From positions 248,001 to 312,000 of the forward strand of contig OOIN01000040.1 of the NCBI GenBank assembly GCA_900323505.1: a stretch of 64,000 nucleotides of DNA, given 5' to 3'. Made by a program: the position numbers and the translations under genes. The notes under the pieces were generated by a model that searched no databases, had not been told where the DNA came from, and was given only the letters and a program-made list of their open reading frames with translations. The DNA comes from Ustilago trichophora. Taxonomy: Eukaryota > Basidiomycota > Ustilaginomycetes > Ustilaginales > Ustilaginaceae. This document shows, piece by piece, positions 33,265-43,356 of the stretch; position 1 is the first letter of the stretch, and the number at the start of each line of letters is the position of its first letter.

Positions 33265-36200
33265 TTACTGCTGGTACTTTTCAGCTTCCTCCTTGACAAA
33301 GTACTTCCAGGGCTGAACCTCTGAGGGGATCTTACCCTCTTCGTAGCCACGCAGGCATCCGTGGGGCATACGGGCTGCAAGCGCATCTACGAAGAGCTCA
33401 GCAGATCGGGCCTCGTTGAGCAGAGGGATACCAAAGTCGACGGCGTTACGACGGGCAACATAGTCCTGGTCGAGCAAGTCACGTCCACGGAACTTGGCCA
33501 GGTTGATGACAATGTTGATCTCGTGCTCGTCAAAGACCTCACGGAGCTTACGCTTGTCCTTGACAGGGAAGCGGATGCGCTTGGCTTTGACACCTTCGAG
33601 GGTGTTGAGGTACTCCTCGACCTCGACGTCGGAGCAGTAAAGCTTGAAGCCCAGGTCAAAGAGCTTCTTGGCGATCGAGGCGAACTGAGGCTTGGTGACG
33701 TCTCCGCCCATCAGGACACCGGTGTTGGCCTGAGGAACGCGGAACGCGGTCTGCGAGGCGATACTGGCCCAGGCGGCCTCGTAGAGGTCCTTACCAAACG
33801 AGGCAACCTCACCGGTCGAGGCCATCTCGACTCCGAGGTATGGGTCGGCACCGGCAAGACGGGTCCACGAGAACTGAGGAACTTTGATGGCGACGTAGTC
33901 GCGCTTCTGGGCCATGAGGTCGACGGGCTCGGGAACGTCCTTACCGACAATGGCGTTGGTAGCAATGTCGATAAAGTTGACACCGAGAACCTTGGAGACG
34001 AAGGGGAACGAACGAGAGGCACGCAGGTTGCACTCGATAACCTTGAGAGCAGCCTCGGACTCACCCTCGCCGGTAGGCTTGCGGATGACCTGCATGTTGA
34101 AGGGACCGCTGATGTTGAAGGCCTTGGCGACCTTCTGGGCGATGACCTTCAATCGGGCGAGGTCGTTGGGGTCGAGCGAGAAAGGTGGGAGAACGAGGGT
34201 AGCGTCACCGGAGTGGACACCGGCGTTCTCGACGTGCTCGGAAACCGCGTGGACCAGCAGCTCACCCTTGTGGGCGACAGCATCGACGTCGATCTCCTGA
34301 GCGTTGTCAATGAACTTGGAAATGACGACAGGGTAATCCGTGTTAACCTCGGCAGCGGCAGTCAGGTGGTGCTCGAGCGTCGACTCATCCCAAATGACGT
34401 TCATAGCAGCACCGGAGAGCACGTACGAAGGTCGGACGAGGACGGGGTACGAAACGCGGTTGGCGAACTCCTTGGCCTTCTCAACCGAAGTAGCCTCGGT
34501 CCACTCGGGCTGGTCAACACCGATGTTGTCGAGGATCGAGCTGAACTTGTGCCTGTCCTCAGCTGAATCGATCATGAGAGGGTCAGTTCCGAGAACGTTG
34601 ACACCAGTCTCCTTGAGTCGGAGGGCAATGTTCTGGGGCAGTTGACCACCGACACTGACAACAACACCGTCGGCACCCTCGAGCTCGTAGATGTCCATGA
34701 CACGCTCAAAGCCGAGCTCCTCAAAGTAGAGGCGGTCAGCCTCGTCAAAATCTGTCGAGACGGTCTCGGGATTGTAGTTGATCATGATGGTCTTGTGACC
34801 CATACCGCGAACCTTTCGGGCGCAGGTGACGGCACACCAGTCGAACTCGACCGAGCTACCGATACGGTAGACACCAGAGCCAAGCACCATGGTGCCACTG
34901 TTGTCAAACTCGACATCGTGGGTGGTGGCGTTGTAGGTGGTGTAGAGGTAGTTGGTCTGGGCGGGATACTCGGCAGCGACAGTGTCGATACGCTTGACGA
35001 AGGGAGTGAGACCAAAGGCCTTTCGGTGAGCTCGAACCTCGTGCTCCTTGGAGTTGGTGAGCTTGGCGATCTGCTTGTCCGAGAAACCGCGCTGCTTGGC
35101 GAGCTTCATGAGCTCCTTGTCAACGGCGGAAAGCGAGCCAAGTTTCTCGAGCTGTCGGTTGATGGTGACAATGTTCTCGAGCTTGTAGAGGAAGAACCTG
35201 TCGATCTTGGTGAGATCGTGCAGCTGCTCAACGCTGTAGTCCTTGACGAGCATGGCATAGGCAATGGCGAAGAGACGGGTGTCGGTAGGCACGGAAAGGG
35301 CGTGATCAAGGTCCTCGGGCACGATGTAAGCATCGAAACCGTCGTAAGCGGGGTTGACCTGTCGGATAGCCTTCTGGAGCGACTCCTCAAAGGTTCGGCC
35401 GACGGACATGACCTCACCGACCGACTTCATGGAAGAGCCGACCTCACGGTTGACATGCTGGAACTTGCTCAAGTCCCACTTGGGGATCTTGGTAACAATG
35501 TAGTCGAGCGCGGGCTCGAAGCAGGCGGTGGTGCTCTTGGTCACAGCGTTGGGCAGCTCAGGGAGGGTGTATCCGAGAGCAAGCTTGGCGGCCGTGTAAG
35601 CGAGAGGGTAACCAGTGGCCTTGGAGGCAAGCGCCGAGGAACGCGAGAGACGGGGGTTGACCTCGATCACTCGGTACTCTCGGCTGTCGGGGCTAAGGGC
35701 GTACTGGATGTTGCACTCTCCGACAATGCCGAGGTGGCGAATGACCTTGAGGGCAGCGGATCGGAGCATGTGGTAGTTGTCATCCGAGAGGGTTTGGGAA
35801 GGAGCCACGACGATCGAGTCACCAGTGTGAATACCCAGAGGGTCAAAGTTCTCCATGTTACAGCAGATGATGGCATTGTCCTCCTGGTCACGGAGCACCT
35901 CGTACTCGGACTCCTTCCAGCCCTTGAGCGACTTCTCGACAAGAATCTGGGGGGAGAGCGAGAGAGAACGGGCAGCAAGATCACGCAGCTCATCCTCGTT
36001 GTCAGCGAAACCGGAACCGAGACCACCGAGAGCGTAGGCAGCACGAACAATGACGGGGTAGCCAATCTCGGCAGCGGCCTTGAGCGCATTGGGGACGGTG
36101 GAAACGGCTTCGGACTTGGCGACGGGGATGTTGATCTGGTCAAGGGCCTGGACGAACAGGTCACGGTCCTCGCACATGCGAAGGACGTCGACTTGGGAAC

Positions 36201-36831
36201 CGAGGACCTTGACGCCGAGACGGTCAAAGACACCCATTTCGTCGAGCTTGACACCGACGTTGAGGGCACTCTGACCACCGAAAGTGAGAAGGACTCCGTC
36301 GGGGCGCTCCTTTTCGAGGACGTAAGCTACGTATTCGGGGGATATGGGAAGGAAGTAGATCTGGCTTGCGAGTTCGTGCGAGGTTTGAATGGTTGCGATA
36401 TTTGGGTTGATGAGAATGGTCTCGATACCAGACTCCTTGAGGGCCTTGATAGCTTGGGAACCCGAGTAGTCAAACTCACCGGCCTGACCGATGGAAAGAC
36501 CACCGGAGCCGACCAAGACGACCTTCTTGACGTCGGAGCGCTCGACCTTGGGGAGGTACTTGGACCATTTTTGAAGACCAGTCGCGGCGGGCTGGATATC
36601 CTCTACAGTGGCCTTTGCGACTGGCGAAGGCGTTGGCGACTTGAGGAGAGCCGATGTGGAAAAGCGAGAGCGGAAAACCTGGCTACCGGAAGTAGCAAGG
36701 CTCTTGCGATTCAACGCCTTGGTTGTGGTCTGGCTGTGAAGGCTGCGAGCTGCGCTAGGAAGCTGCGAGGTAGAAGCCACCTGGGAGGCCGAGTTGGCGC
36801 CTCGAGAAAAGGCTCGGATGCTTCGATACAT
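33265..36831 (-). CDS. CPA2: Carbamoyl-phosphate synthase (arginine-specific), large subunit
   Basis: The large subunit makes carbamoyl phosphate for arginine synthesis, using ammonia passed from the glutaminase small subunit. The protein is 1188 residues in one exon. Residues 1 to about 90 are rich in Arg, Ser and Ala with few acids (MYRSIRAFSRGANSASQVAS), which fits a mitochondrial presequence as in Neurospora arg-3. The duplicated synthetase halves follow. The first opens at VVLVGSGGLSIGQAGEFDYS and holds INPNIATIQTS, NPRLSRSSALASKATGYP and the oligomerisation region. The second includes VLVRPSYVLSGAAM and SRSFPFVSKVLG. The C-terminal MGS-like domain contains GVLMGGDVTKPQ. There is no dihydroorotase or ATCase part, which excludes URA2. 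Confidence 0.97.
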   Translation of the reverse strand: MYRSIRAFSRGANSASQVASTSQLPSAARSLHSQTTTKALNRKSLATSGSQVFRSRFSTSALLKSPTPSPVAKATVEDIQPAATGLQKWSKYLPKVERSDVKKVVLVGSGGLSIGQAGEFDYSGSQAIKALKESGIETILINPNIATIQTSHELASQIYFLPISPEYVAYVLEKERPDGVLLTFGGQSALNVGVKLDEMGVFDRLGVKVLGSQVDVLRMCEDRDLFVQALDQINIPVAKSEAVSTVPNALKAAAEIGYPVIVRAAYALGGLGSGFADNEDELRDLAARSLSLSPQILVEKSLKGWKESEYEVLRDQEDNAIICCNMENFDPLGIHTGDSIVVAPSQTLSDDNYHMLRSAALKVIRHLGIVGECNIQYALSPDSREYRVIEVNPRLSRSSALASKATGYPLAYTAAKLALGYTLPELPNAVTKSTTACFEPALDYIVTKIPKWDLSKFQHVNREVGSSMKSVGEVMSVGRTFEESLQKAIRQVNPAYDGFDAYIVPEDLDHALSVPTDTRLFAIAYAMLVKDYSVEQLHDLTKIDRFFLYKLENIVTINRQLEKLGSLSAVDKELMKLAKQRGFSDKQIAKLTNSKEHEVRAHRKAFGLTPFVKRIDTVAAEYPAQTNYLYTTYNATTHDVEFDNSGTMVLGSGVYRIGSSVEFDWCAVTCARKVRGMGHKTIMINYNPETVSTDFDEADRLYFEELGFERVMDIYELEGADGVVVSVGGQLPQNIALRLKETGVNVLGTDPLMIDSAEDRHKFSSILDNIGVDQPEWTEATSVEKAKEFANRVSYPVLVRPSYVLSGAAMNVIWDESTLEHHLTAAAEVNTDYPVVISKFIDNAQEIDVDAVAHKGELLVHAVSEHVENAGVHSGDATLVLPPFSLDPNDLARLKVIAQKVAKAFNISGPFNMQVIRKPTGEGESEAALKVIECNLRASRSFPFVSKVLGVNFIDIATNAIVGKDVPEPVDLMAQKRDYVAIKVPQFSWTRLAGADPYLGVEMASTGEVASFGKDLYEAAWASIASQTAFRVPQANTGVLMGGDVTKPQFASIAKKLFDLGFKLYCSDVEVEEYLNTLEGVKAKRIRFPVKDKRKLREVFDEHEINIVINLAKFRGRDLLDQDYVARRNAVDFGIPLLNEARSAELFVDALAARMPHGCLRGYEEGKIPSEVQPWKYFVKEEAEKYQQ

Positions 36832-38260
36832 GATGAATCAGAAGCGTACCAAAGTCAAAGTTGAGGACGAGGAGGACGAGGAGGCAGAGGAGGCCAACAA
36901 AGACTTTCGTATTCGCGACCGTCGTTGATGAGATCTTTCTTTGCTCGTTATCAAGCTATCTAATCAAGCTCTCTGGATTGAGACGAGATTGAGATTAGCG
37001 GCGCCTGTGCGTCACGGTGGGGGTTGAGCTGGTGCTTGCTGGCTTGATCGCAATGGAGAAGCGCGGATATGTGCGATTGACAGGAAGGACAGGGTCCTGG
37101 TGTATGCAGATCTCCGGGTTAGTAGCCAAGGCTTGAAGAAGAAGAAGGAGGAGGAGGAGGGAGTGATGCGACGAGGGAAGGAAAGGAAGCCGGACTGATA
37201 TCCGGAGGGGGGATTCTAAAGGAAAATGCGACGAGGCCAAAGGAGCCAAAACAGTCTGGCTATCTGAGCGGATGAAAAAGCTTTTGACCTCGCCTTTTCC
37301 TAGTCAGACTTGACGAGAGAGACCAAAAAAAAAGGGGAAAAAAAAAAAGTTTGCGGCACTTGACGCTTGTTTCTGCTTGCTTGCTTGGTTCCCTCTTGGT
37401 CTGACTCAGTCTTCTTGCCCAGCATGATGTTCTGTCTGCCTTCCGATTCTATTCGGGTCTTGGCTTCAATGGAACCGATTGATTCTGTCTTGTTTGTGTC
37501 TTGCATCCTTAACGACCTAGTCATACTCTTCGTTCCAAAAGGACAGTTTGACTAGAGCCTTTTTTTTCCTTGTCCCTCCGATCACATTCAACAAGTCCGA
37601 CTTTTTGGGTTGGCAGTTCAAAAAAAAGAGAGAGAGACGATAGAAACGCTGCTCGCTGATTGGTCCATCTCGTCCTTTTTTTCCCTTCTCAAATGCTGTT
37701 GACCTGAGATTCTGATTGGGCGTCTCTATGTATGTGTGCTCTCTGGGACTATCTTTTTTCTCAGCAACATGTGACTCAGAAGGAAGCAAGGAAGACGAGA
37801 AGAAAAAAAAAAAAGAAAAAAGTCAAACCATGGCCTGCATGCAACTTTTGTATCGCTCCATAGCAAAAGATTACATTTCGAAAAAGCTTATTTGAAATTC
37901 TGCTTTGAACTACATGCATGAGCCTGAAACTGAGATTTCTCTCTCTCATTTCCGGTCTAGTTGCAGCAAAGCTTGCTTTTGCGAATGTGCTCCTTGTCGC
38001 GTGTCATCCGACAGCTTGGCTTGGCCCTTATCGCCCGCTCTTGTTGTCGATGTGGTCCCATCGGTTCAACAAGGTCGGCTTCGATCGTTGTCCAAGATCT
38101 CAACTGGCAGTAGCTTGCTTCCTTTGAGCTTCCGATTCTTGGCCCGCTTCGACCCTTTGCCATGAGCTCTTTCTTCCAGAAGCCGTTCCATTGACCGCAG
38201 GCATTTGGTCGGCTTTTGATTCTGAGAGCGCCCACCGCTTGTCTTGCCCCGCATTGTCTC

Positions 38261-38269
38261 TCCCTTTGT
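38261..38269 (-). promoter_or_regulatory. Exact ACAAAGGGA, matches the smut pheromone response element
   Basis: The minus strand reads ACAAAGGGA, the element bound by the HMG protein Prf1 in Ustilago maydis. A second exact copy lies 416 bp away. Function here is unproven. Confidence 0.4.
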
Positions 38270-38676
38270 GATCCAGCTTACCACAACGCTCGAGTCATCA
38301 TCTGGATTCCCACAGATGTGAAAGAGGTCCATCCATTGATTGGTTCGTCGGTCAATCTAGCGCCTTTTGCATCGGATGTGAGCCGAAGAAAGTGACGGTG
38401 ATCACAAGTGAAGCCAACGAACATGATACCGAGTATATGGATCGGGACGATCGGGATAAGCCCAGGGTCCGATGCTGTTTTGAGCTTATGCATGAATTCT
38501 TTCATCGAAGACGATTCTATCGATTCATCCCGATCTCACGCAAAGCGCCTTGAACAAGTTGGAATGTCGCCATCAATCATCCGCGACGATGGTCTCTATT
38601 CGCCTCTTGAATGTCAAGGTCGAGCTGAACCTTGCGTTTGTGTGCAGGTGAAATCGCTATGTCGAAGCTTGAGCTC

Positions 38677-38685
38677 TCCCTTTGT
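38677..38685 (-). promoter_or_regulatory. Second exact ACAAAGGGA element
   Basis: Same sequence and strand as the copy at 38261-38269. It lies 287 bp upstream of the Myb-like gene start. Two exact copies within 425 bp is more than chance readily gives, but single 9-mers are weak evidence. Confidence 0.4.
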
Positions 38686-38971
38686 CAATCAAGGGTGCGG
38701 AAGCCCCAACAAGTGCGGAAAGAGCTTTGAACTTTCCGCACCTCTAAGAAAGGTACAGCAAGTTATGTACTGTAGCTTTTTCTGAGAGGTGATAAGCGGC
38801 CCTCGTACCAACGTCTTCCTTCCACTCCGCACACAATCTCCTCATCTCCTTGGTTTTGTCTTCACTACTATTTCGGCTCTCTACAACACACTTTCTTCGC
38901 TCCACGTAATAGCGCCCCAGCTAGTAACTCCGCGGCTAGTACAAGCTCTGCAAAGTACATCATCTCGCAAC

Positions 38972-39663
38972 ATGGTCAAGAAAGAATACGCCAAAGTCGA
39001 CCCTCACCACAATGATTCGGACACTTTTGACGAGCTCGAAGACGATGCTGACATGAAGTCGCCCAAGAAGGCCAAGAAGGAAACAAAGTTCGATGCCTGC
39101 GAGTCGCCCGATACCAAGCTCAAACGTAGCCGCGCCTCAACCTCGTGAGTATTGCAGAACTTGCACTGATCGCTCGATGCACCACTAATGCACAGCTTCC
39201 TGTGATTCTGGCAACGCTTTTCCGGATGGTCAGCAAAGCAGCATGGGTAAGACCTTCCTCAATGGCCTTACCTTATTCCGATACAGATACAGTACAGTAG
39301 ATAACCCACACTGATGCATGCGCTTTGAAATGTTTAGAGCAAAGAGGAAGAAGAAGATTTGATGGACTGTCTGCAGAACATCATCGCGGCAAACATGGCT
39401 CAAGCTGTCAAAGACTTCCCTCGGTACGTTGATACTTTAGGGTACTCTTGGAAGTTTTCGAATAAATTGCTGACAGGACTGCTGAACACTTCTCGCCCGG
39501 ATCCAGGCTGGCCGCCAGAAAGTCGGGCGGCTGCATCAAGCACTGGAACGGCATCCGGCGTAGGCACGAGACAGCCATTCTGGGAGCTCCCACGATCAGT
39601 CACAACGGCAAGAAGATCGCCATAGCCGACAGGGTCAAAGACGATCTGGCGAAGACCAAGTAG
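38972..39663 (+). CDS. Small Myb/SANT-like protein, four exons including a 13-nt micro-exon
   Basis: Exons are 38972-39144, 39234-39246, 39338-39423 and 39507-39663, giving 142 residues. Exon 1 encodes MVKKEYAKVDPHH and an acidic then Lys-rich segment. The micro-exon supplies K-A-A-W, whose Trp opens a Myb/SANT-like helix bundle at about 60-115. The bundle reads W-S-K-E-E-E-E-D-L-M, then A-V-K-D-F-P-R and the recognition-helix-like SGGCIKHWNGIRRRHETA. All introns are GT-AG (donors GTGAGT, GTAAGA, GTACGT), and phases fit throughout. Leaving out the micro-exon would lose the Trp and break the frame, which supports the model. DNA binding is inferred from the fold. The ortholog is not recognised. 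Confidence 0.8.
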
Positions 39664-39908
39664 TCGCATGCCTAGTGCCTTTGTGCTCCTTGTATGAGAG
39701 AAGCATCTTGGCATCGCACCGCGCCAAGTCATATACCATCCCACAATGGTTCTCAAGAATATCTTTCAAGGCACACGGCACTCGAGGCCCAAAAAAAAAC
39801 CCAATGCTTCGAGCTGCATTCCAATCAAGAAGAAGAAGAAAAAGTTGAAGTCGATTGAAGCTGCGATACGAAACAATTCCCAACCCTTGTGATTCCATCC
39901 AGACCGCT

Positions 39909-42905
39909 TCATGCAATCTGGAACTCGTCGGCGCCATGTGCACCAAGCACACCATGCTTCTTGGACATTTTTCCGAGGGCACGGACCTTTGCGTACATTC
40001 TGGATTCCGCGTCGGTCTGTTTGGCCTTTTCGCCGGCAATCCCTGCGGCGGCGGCAGCCCTAGCCGCCTCTCTGGCGAGCTTCTTGCTCCTATTAGACCC
40101 GTCTGCATTGGCGACGATGCTTTCGGTGAGCTTGGCCAGTGCAGCCTTGTCCAGTTCGAATCCGTCTCCACCTTTGTTTTTGGCTCCACCTCTTTTGGCT
40201 GCACGAGATTCGTAATCTGATCCTCCGTCTTCGTCATCGTCGCTGTCTGTGTCAGAGTCCGAGTCCGAGTCGGGTTTGCTGCGCTTCTTGATGACGTTGG
40301 TGGTTTCTTTGGTGGTAGCAGCGGCGATGGCGGAAGATTTGGCACCAAGAGCACGAGGTGCTTCTCGCAGGGCGAAGGCCTTTGCGAGATGTCCGAGGTG
40401 GAGTGCACGAACGTTGAAGTACTGCTTCTCTTCGGCCGAATGGGTAGCATAGGCTCGAACGTGCGACAGGAAGCCTTTGCGAGCGAGCAAACTCGGCCGT
40501 TCTCCAGAAATGACCCATCGCTCGAATGCCAATTGAACCTCGGTGGCTCGAGACTGATATTCCAGCGTACCAGATGTTCCACCCATTCCCTGTTGGAGGA
40601 CGAGCTCGATAGATGCCGGATTGATCTTCTTTGCGTGGCCTTGGTTCTTGGATTCCACGACGGCATCGCTGGAAGAAGAGGAGGAGCCTTGAATGGTCAT
40701 CTGTGCTTCGAGGACGTTGTCTACCCATCCGAGTTCTTGCGGGAGAACCATGAGCCAACTCTCACCAGGTCGACCAACACGGGCGGTACGACCAACTCGG
40801 TGCAGATATTCTTCAATTCCGCCTTCGGTGGGTGGGTCTAGCTGGATGACGCACCCAACATCGGGCAAGTCGAGACCTCGACTGGCAACACTGGTACAGA
40901 GGAGAATGCTGCCTTGGAATCCGGCCTGCTGGGCGATCTCGGCAGCTTGCTTCTTGGAAGCGGTTCCGGAAAATCCTTTCAAGCTGGCAATACGTTCTTG
41001 CTGAGACATGGATCCGTGGAGTCGGAAGATGGGCACGCCGGGGATGAGCTCCGAGGTTGTGTGTGCTGGGAGAGCTTCGTCCTCGGCGTCAGCGGCCGCG
41101 TTGGGGTCGTTCTCTTCGGCGTTCATGCGAGCCCCTCCAAGAGCGGCATAGTGGAAGTCAACAGAGTCGGTACAGCTCATAAAGACGATGACTCGACCAG
41201 CACCGGCTTGGCGCACGGTCAAGTCGGCTTCTTGCGACTGACGACGGGCACGGGAGATGTAAGCTCGGAGCAGGGAGAGGAGCGTTACCAGCCTGAGCTT
41301 GGGTGGGGTGGTAACGAAGCTCTGCGCGAGTTGTGCAGGCGCAGCGAACTTCCGGGGTTCCTTTTTGACGACCTTGCCCTCGTCTCCTTCGGCATTGGCG
41401 GATGTTGAACCTTCTTGCTTGACTTGAAGTGTGTCATCCTTGACACCGCGGATGATCTTGGGGTTGATCAAAGTCTTGCCTGCCAGCACCTGCACGTTCT
41501 CATCGAGGGTGGCCGAACAAAGGACAACTCTCCTAGCGTGTGCCCACCAAGTCATGCCGAGAGTGTCCATGACATCGTGATCGGGAATCCAGTCTGCATC
41601 TTCAGGGGCAACACCTTCTTCAAAGCCAGGCATAGCTTGACGCGCTGCAGTCAACGCCAAATTGCGACGACCATCGAGTGCACGTACGATACCGGTGAGC
41701 TGTTCTTCGAAACCCATCTCGAGCAAACGATCTGCTTCATCGAGCACCAACCATCGGCACTTTCCGACGTCGAAGCTCGACGTGTTCTGCAAATGGTCGA
41801 GCAGTCGTCCAGGAGTCGAAACGAGAATAGGGCAACCTTTGCGCAAACGCTGCTTCTCATGGTTCTTGGTTGATCCACCGGAGAGCAGACCAGGAACGAG
41901 CCATCTTGTCCTCCTGACAGTACCTTGTCCATCCTCGTTCTGCTCCTTGAGACTAAGTGCGAGCGAAACAAGCTTGTCCAAGACCTCGTAGATTTGTCGA
42001 GCCAATTCGCGCGTCGGTGCAAGAATGATAGCCAAAGTACCGACAGATCTGTCGATGAACGACTCCTCGCAGAGTGGCAATAAGCTCTGAACAATGGGGA
42101 GGAGGTAGGTGAGCGTCTTTCCTGAACCGGTCTGTGCTTGAATGAGGATATCCCTGTCAAGACCGGGATGCAAGAGATGGGGCAGTGCCGCTTTTTGAAT
42201 CGATGTTGGGTTGGATCCGATCTTCATCTTGGAGGCCAAATGGTAGACGAGCAGTGGGTCGAGACCGCATGATGCGAAATCGGAGCTGGCCGAAGGCGCA
42301 TTTGTTGGGTCGTATGCTTTACGTTGGAAAGGGGTGTAAGCCGCGTTCGAGTCTTCGAGCACTCCGTGGGCGGGGAAGAGGGTGCTGACGATGCCGCCGC
42401 CGCTCGATCTTGGCGCTGAGGATGAAGGGCCTGCACCGGCAGAAGTAGAAGCGCTCGATTGCGACGCTGCCGAGACAGCTGAGTTTCTGATCGTAGAAGC
42501 AGCTGTTGTGTTGGACTTGGCCGGGAGAGAAGTGGATATAGAGCGGGGATCGAATCTGGGAGCACTCAATCCTGCAGAGGAGCTAGCTGGTCGAGGTTCA
42601 GTCCTCTGTCTCTTGACGGCCGGCGAGCCGTTGCTTCTGCCGGTATCCGAGAGGGTGGCCGGTGCTGTGGCTACGAGAGCGGGACGAGTGGATGCAAGTG
42701 GTGCAGCTGTTGTTGCGTTGCTTGTTGCGTTGCTTGTTGCGTTGCTTGTTGCAGTAGCAGCGGCTTGCTTTGGTGTCTGCCTCCTGAGCTGTTGCTGCGT
42801 CCTCTTCTGTGCGAATCGAGCTTTAGCCGTCTGCTTGGGACGGCCAGCCGGGGAGGCGCCGGCGGGAGCAAAGTTGAGCATGAGCCCGTCGTCGTTGTCA
42901 TCCAT
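39909..42905 (-). CDS. DBP7: DEAD-box ATP-dependent RNA helicase Dbp7 (60S biogenesis)
   Basis: Dbp7 is a nucleolar helicase acting in early pre-60S assembly. The start at 42905 (MDDNDDGLMLNFAPAG) is chosen over 42941, because the acidic NDDGLMLNF opening is typical of fungal Dbp7. The product is 998 residues in one exon. A disordered N-terminal 200 residues contains an ATSN-type repeat. The helicase core follows with Q motif GSNPTSIQKAALPHLL, Walker A AQTGSGKT at about 256, PTRELARQ, DEAD at about 389, SAT in LCSATLDE, and HRVGRTARVGR at about 700. The core carries long insertions, as in other Dbp7 proteins. The C-terminal DUF4217-type region and a Lys/Asp-rich tail end the protein. It shares a divergent promoter with SDA1. 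Confidence 0.95.
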   Translation of the reverse strand: MDDNDDGLMLNFAPAGASPAGRPKQTAKARFAQKRTQQQLRRQTPKQAAATATSNATSNATSNATTAAPLASTRPALVATAPATLSDTGRSNGSPAVKRQRTEPRPASSSAGLSAPRFDPRSISTSLPAKSNTTAASTIRNSAVSAASQSSASTSAGAGPSSSAPRSSGGGIVSTLFPAHGVLEDSNAAYTPFQRKAYDPTNAPSASSDFASCGLDPLLVYHLASKMKIGSNPTSIQKAALPHLLHPGLDRDILIQAQTGSGKTLTYLLPIVQSLLPLCEESFIDRSVGTLAIILAPTRELARQIYEVLDKLVSLALSLKEQNEDGQGTVRRTRWLVPGLLSGGSTKNHEKQRLRKGCPILVSTPGRLLDHLQNTSSFDVGKCRWLVLDEADRLLEMGFEEQLTGIVRALDGRRNLALTAARQAMPGFEEGVAPEDADWIPDHDVMDTLGMTWWAHARRVVLCSATLDENVQVLAGKTLINPKIIRGVKDDTLQVKQEGSTSANAEGDEGKVVKKEPRKFAAPAQLAQSFVTTPPKLRLVTLLSLLRAYISRARRQSQEADLTVRQAGAGRVIVFMSCTDSVDFHYAALGGARMNAEENDPNAAADAEDEALPAHTTSELIPGVPIFRLHGSMSQQERIASLKGFSGTASKKQAAEIAQQAGFQGSILLCTSVASRGLDLPDVGCVIQLDPPTEGGIEEYLHRVGRTARVGRPGESWLMVLPQELGWVDNVLEAQMTIQGSSSSSSDAVVESKNQGHAKKINPASIELVLQQGMGGTSGTLEYQSRATEVQLAFERWVISGERPSLLARKGFLSHVRAYATHSAEEKQYFNVRALHLGHLAKAFALREAPRALGAKSSAIAAATTKETTNVIKKRSKPDSDSDSDTDSDDDEDGGSDYESRAAKRGGAKNKGGDGFELDKAALAKLTESIVANADGSNRSKKLAREAARAAAAAGIAGEKAKQTDAESRMYAKVRALGKMSKKHGVLGAHGADEFQIA

Positions 42906-43356
42906 CTTGATGTCCTCGATAAACCCGTGACAGGTGAACAACGTGGATGGTAAAAGATGATGTTAGAGGTCAACTTGGTAAGGAGAGTGAACTATGAAAC
43001 AAGGATCAGCTTCGAGAGCTGAGAATTTCTCATGTCCAATTCTGAGCTCAGGGTCTCGACAGCACACACTCTCAGCATCAGAACAAGAAGCCAAAAAATC
43101 TCAAATTTTCTTTCCTTCTTGCAGCTCTCTGTGCAATCTCCGTCTCCCGAGTTTAATAATTGGGCTGTGGCTTTCCTGCCTTGTCCCTTGAGGTCTGCTC
43201 GAAATTCAGGGTCAAAAGTGAAGAAAAAAAAGTCCGAAATTTTTGCTCTCTTGGGGCGAGCAGCAACAGCGTGTGGGGACAACGTTCATGAGCATTTGTC
43301 CTCCAGCCGACGCCGTCGTTCTCTCCACCATCCACCGCAATTGGCATACGGCAAGG
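42906..43356. promoter_or_regulatory. Shared divergent promoter of DBP7 and SDA1
   Basis: 451 bp separate the two start codons of two 60S-assembly genes, so transcription of both must start here. The central part is AT-richer, with AAATTTT-type stretches on both strands (around 43100-43112 and 43214-43241) that resemble rRNA-processing-element-like (RRPE, AAAWTTTT) motifs of fungal ribosome-biogenesis genes. The motif assignment is inference. Confidence 0.6.

Larger units (their letters stand above)
36832..38971. other. Intergenic between CPA2 and the Myb-like gene
   Basis: No firm gene. It contains the CPA2 promoter side (36832-37300) and A/T homopolymer stretches at 37325-37350 and 37800-37820. 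A 69-codon frame at 37918-38127 (plus) starts with a signal-peptide-like sequence. Two exact copies of ACAAAGGGA lie on the minus strand, at 38261-38269 and 38677-38685. Open but Met-less sequence continues at about 38190-38395. Confidence 0.5.

Noticed and set aside
34642..36864. 740-codon open frame on the plus strand, opposite CPA2
   Set aside because: It mirrors the strongly biased third-position codons of CPA2 and has no family character. Similar shadows lie opposite eIF5B (16804-17973), VTC4 (46851-47912) and SDA1 (44215-45417).
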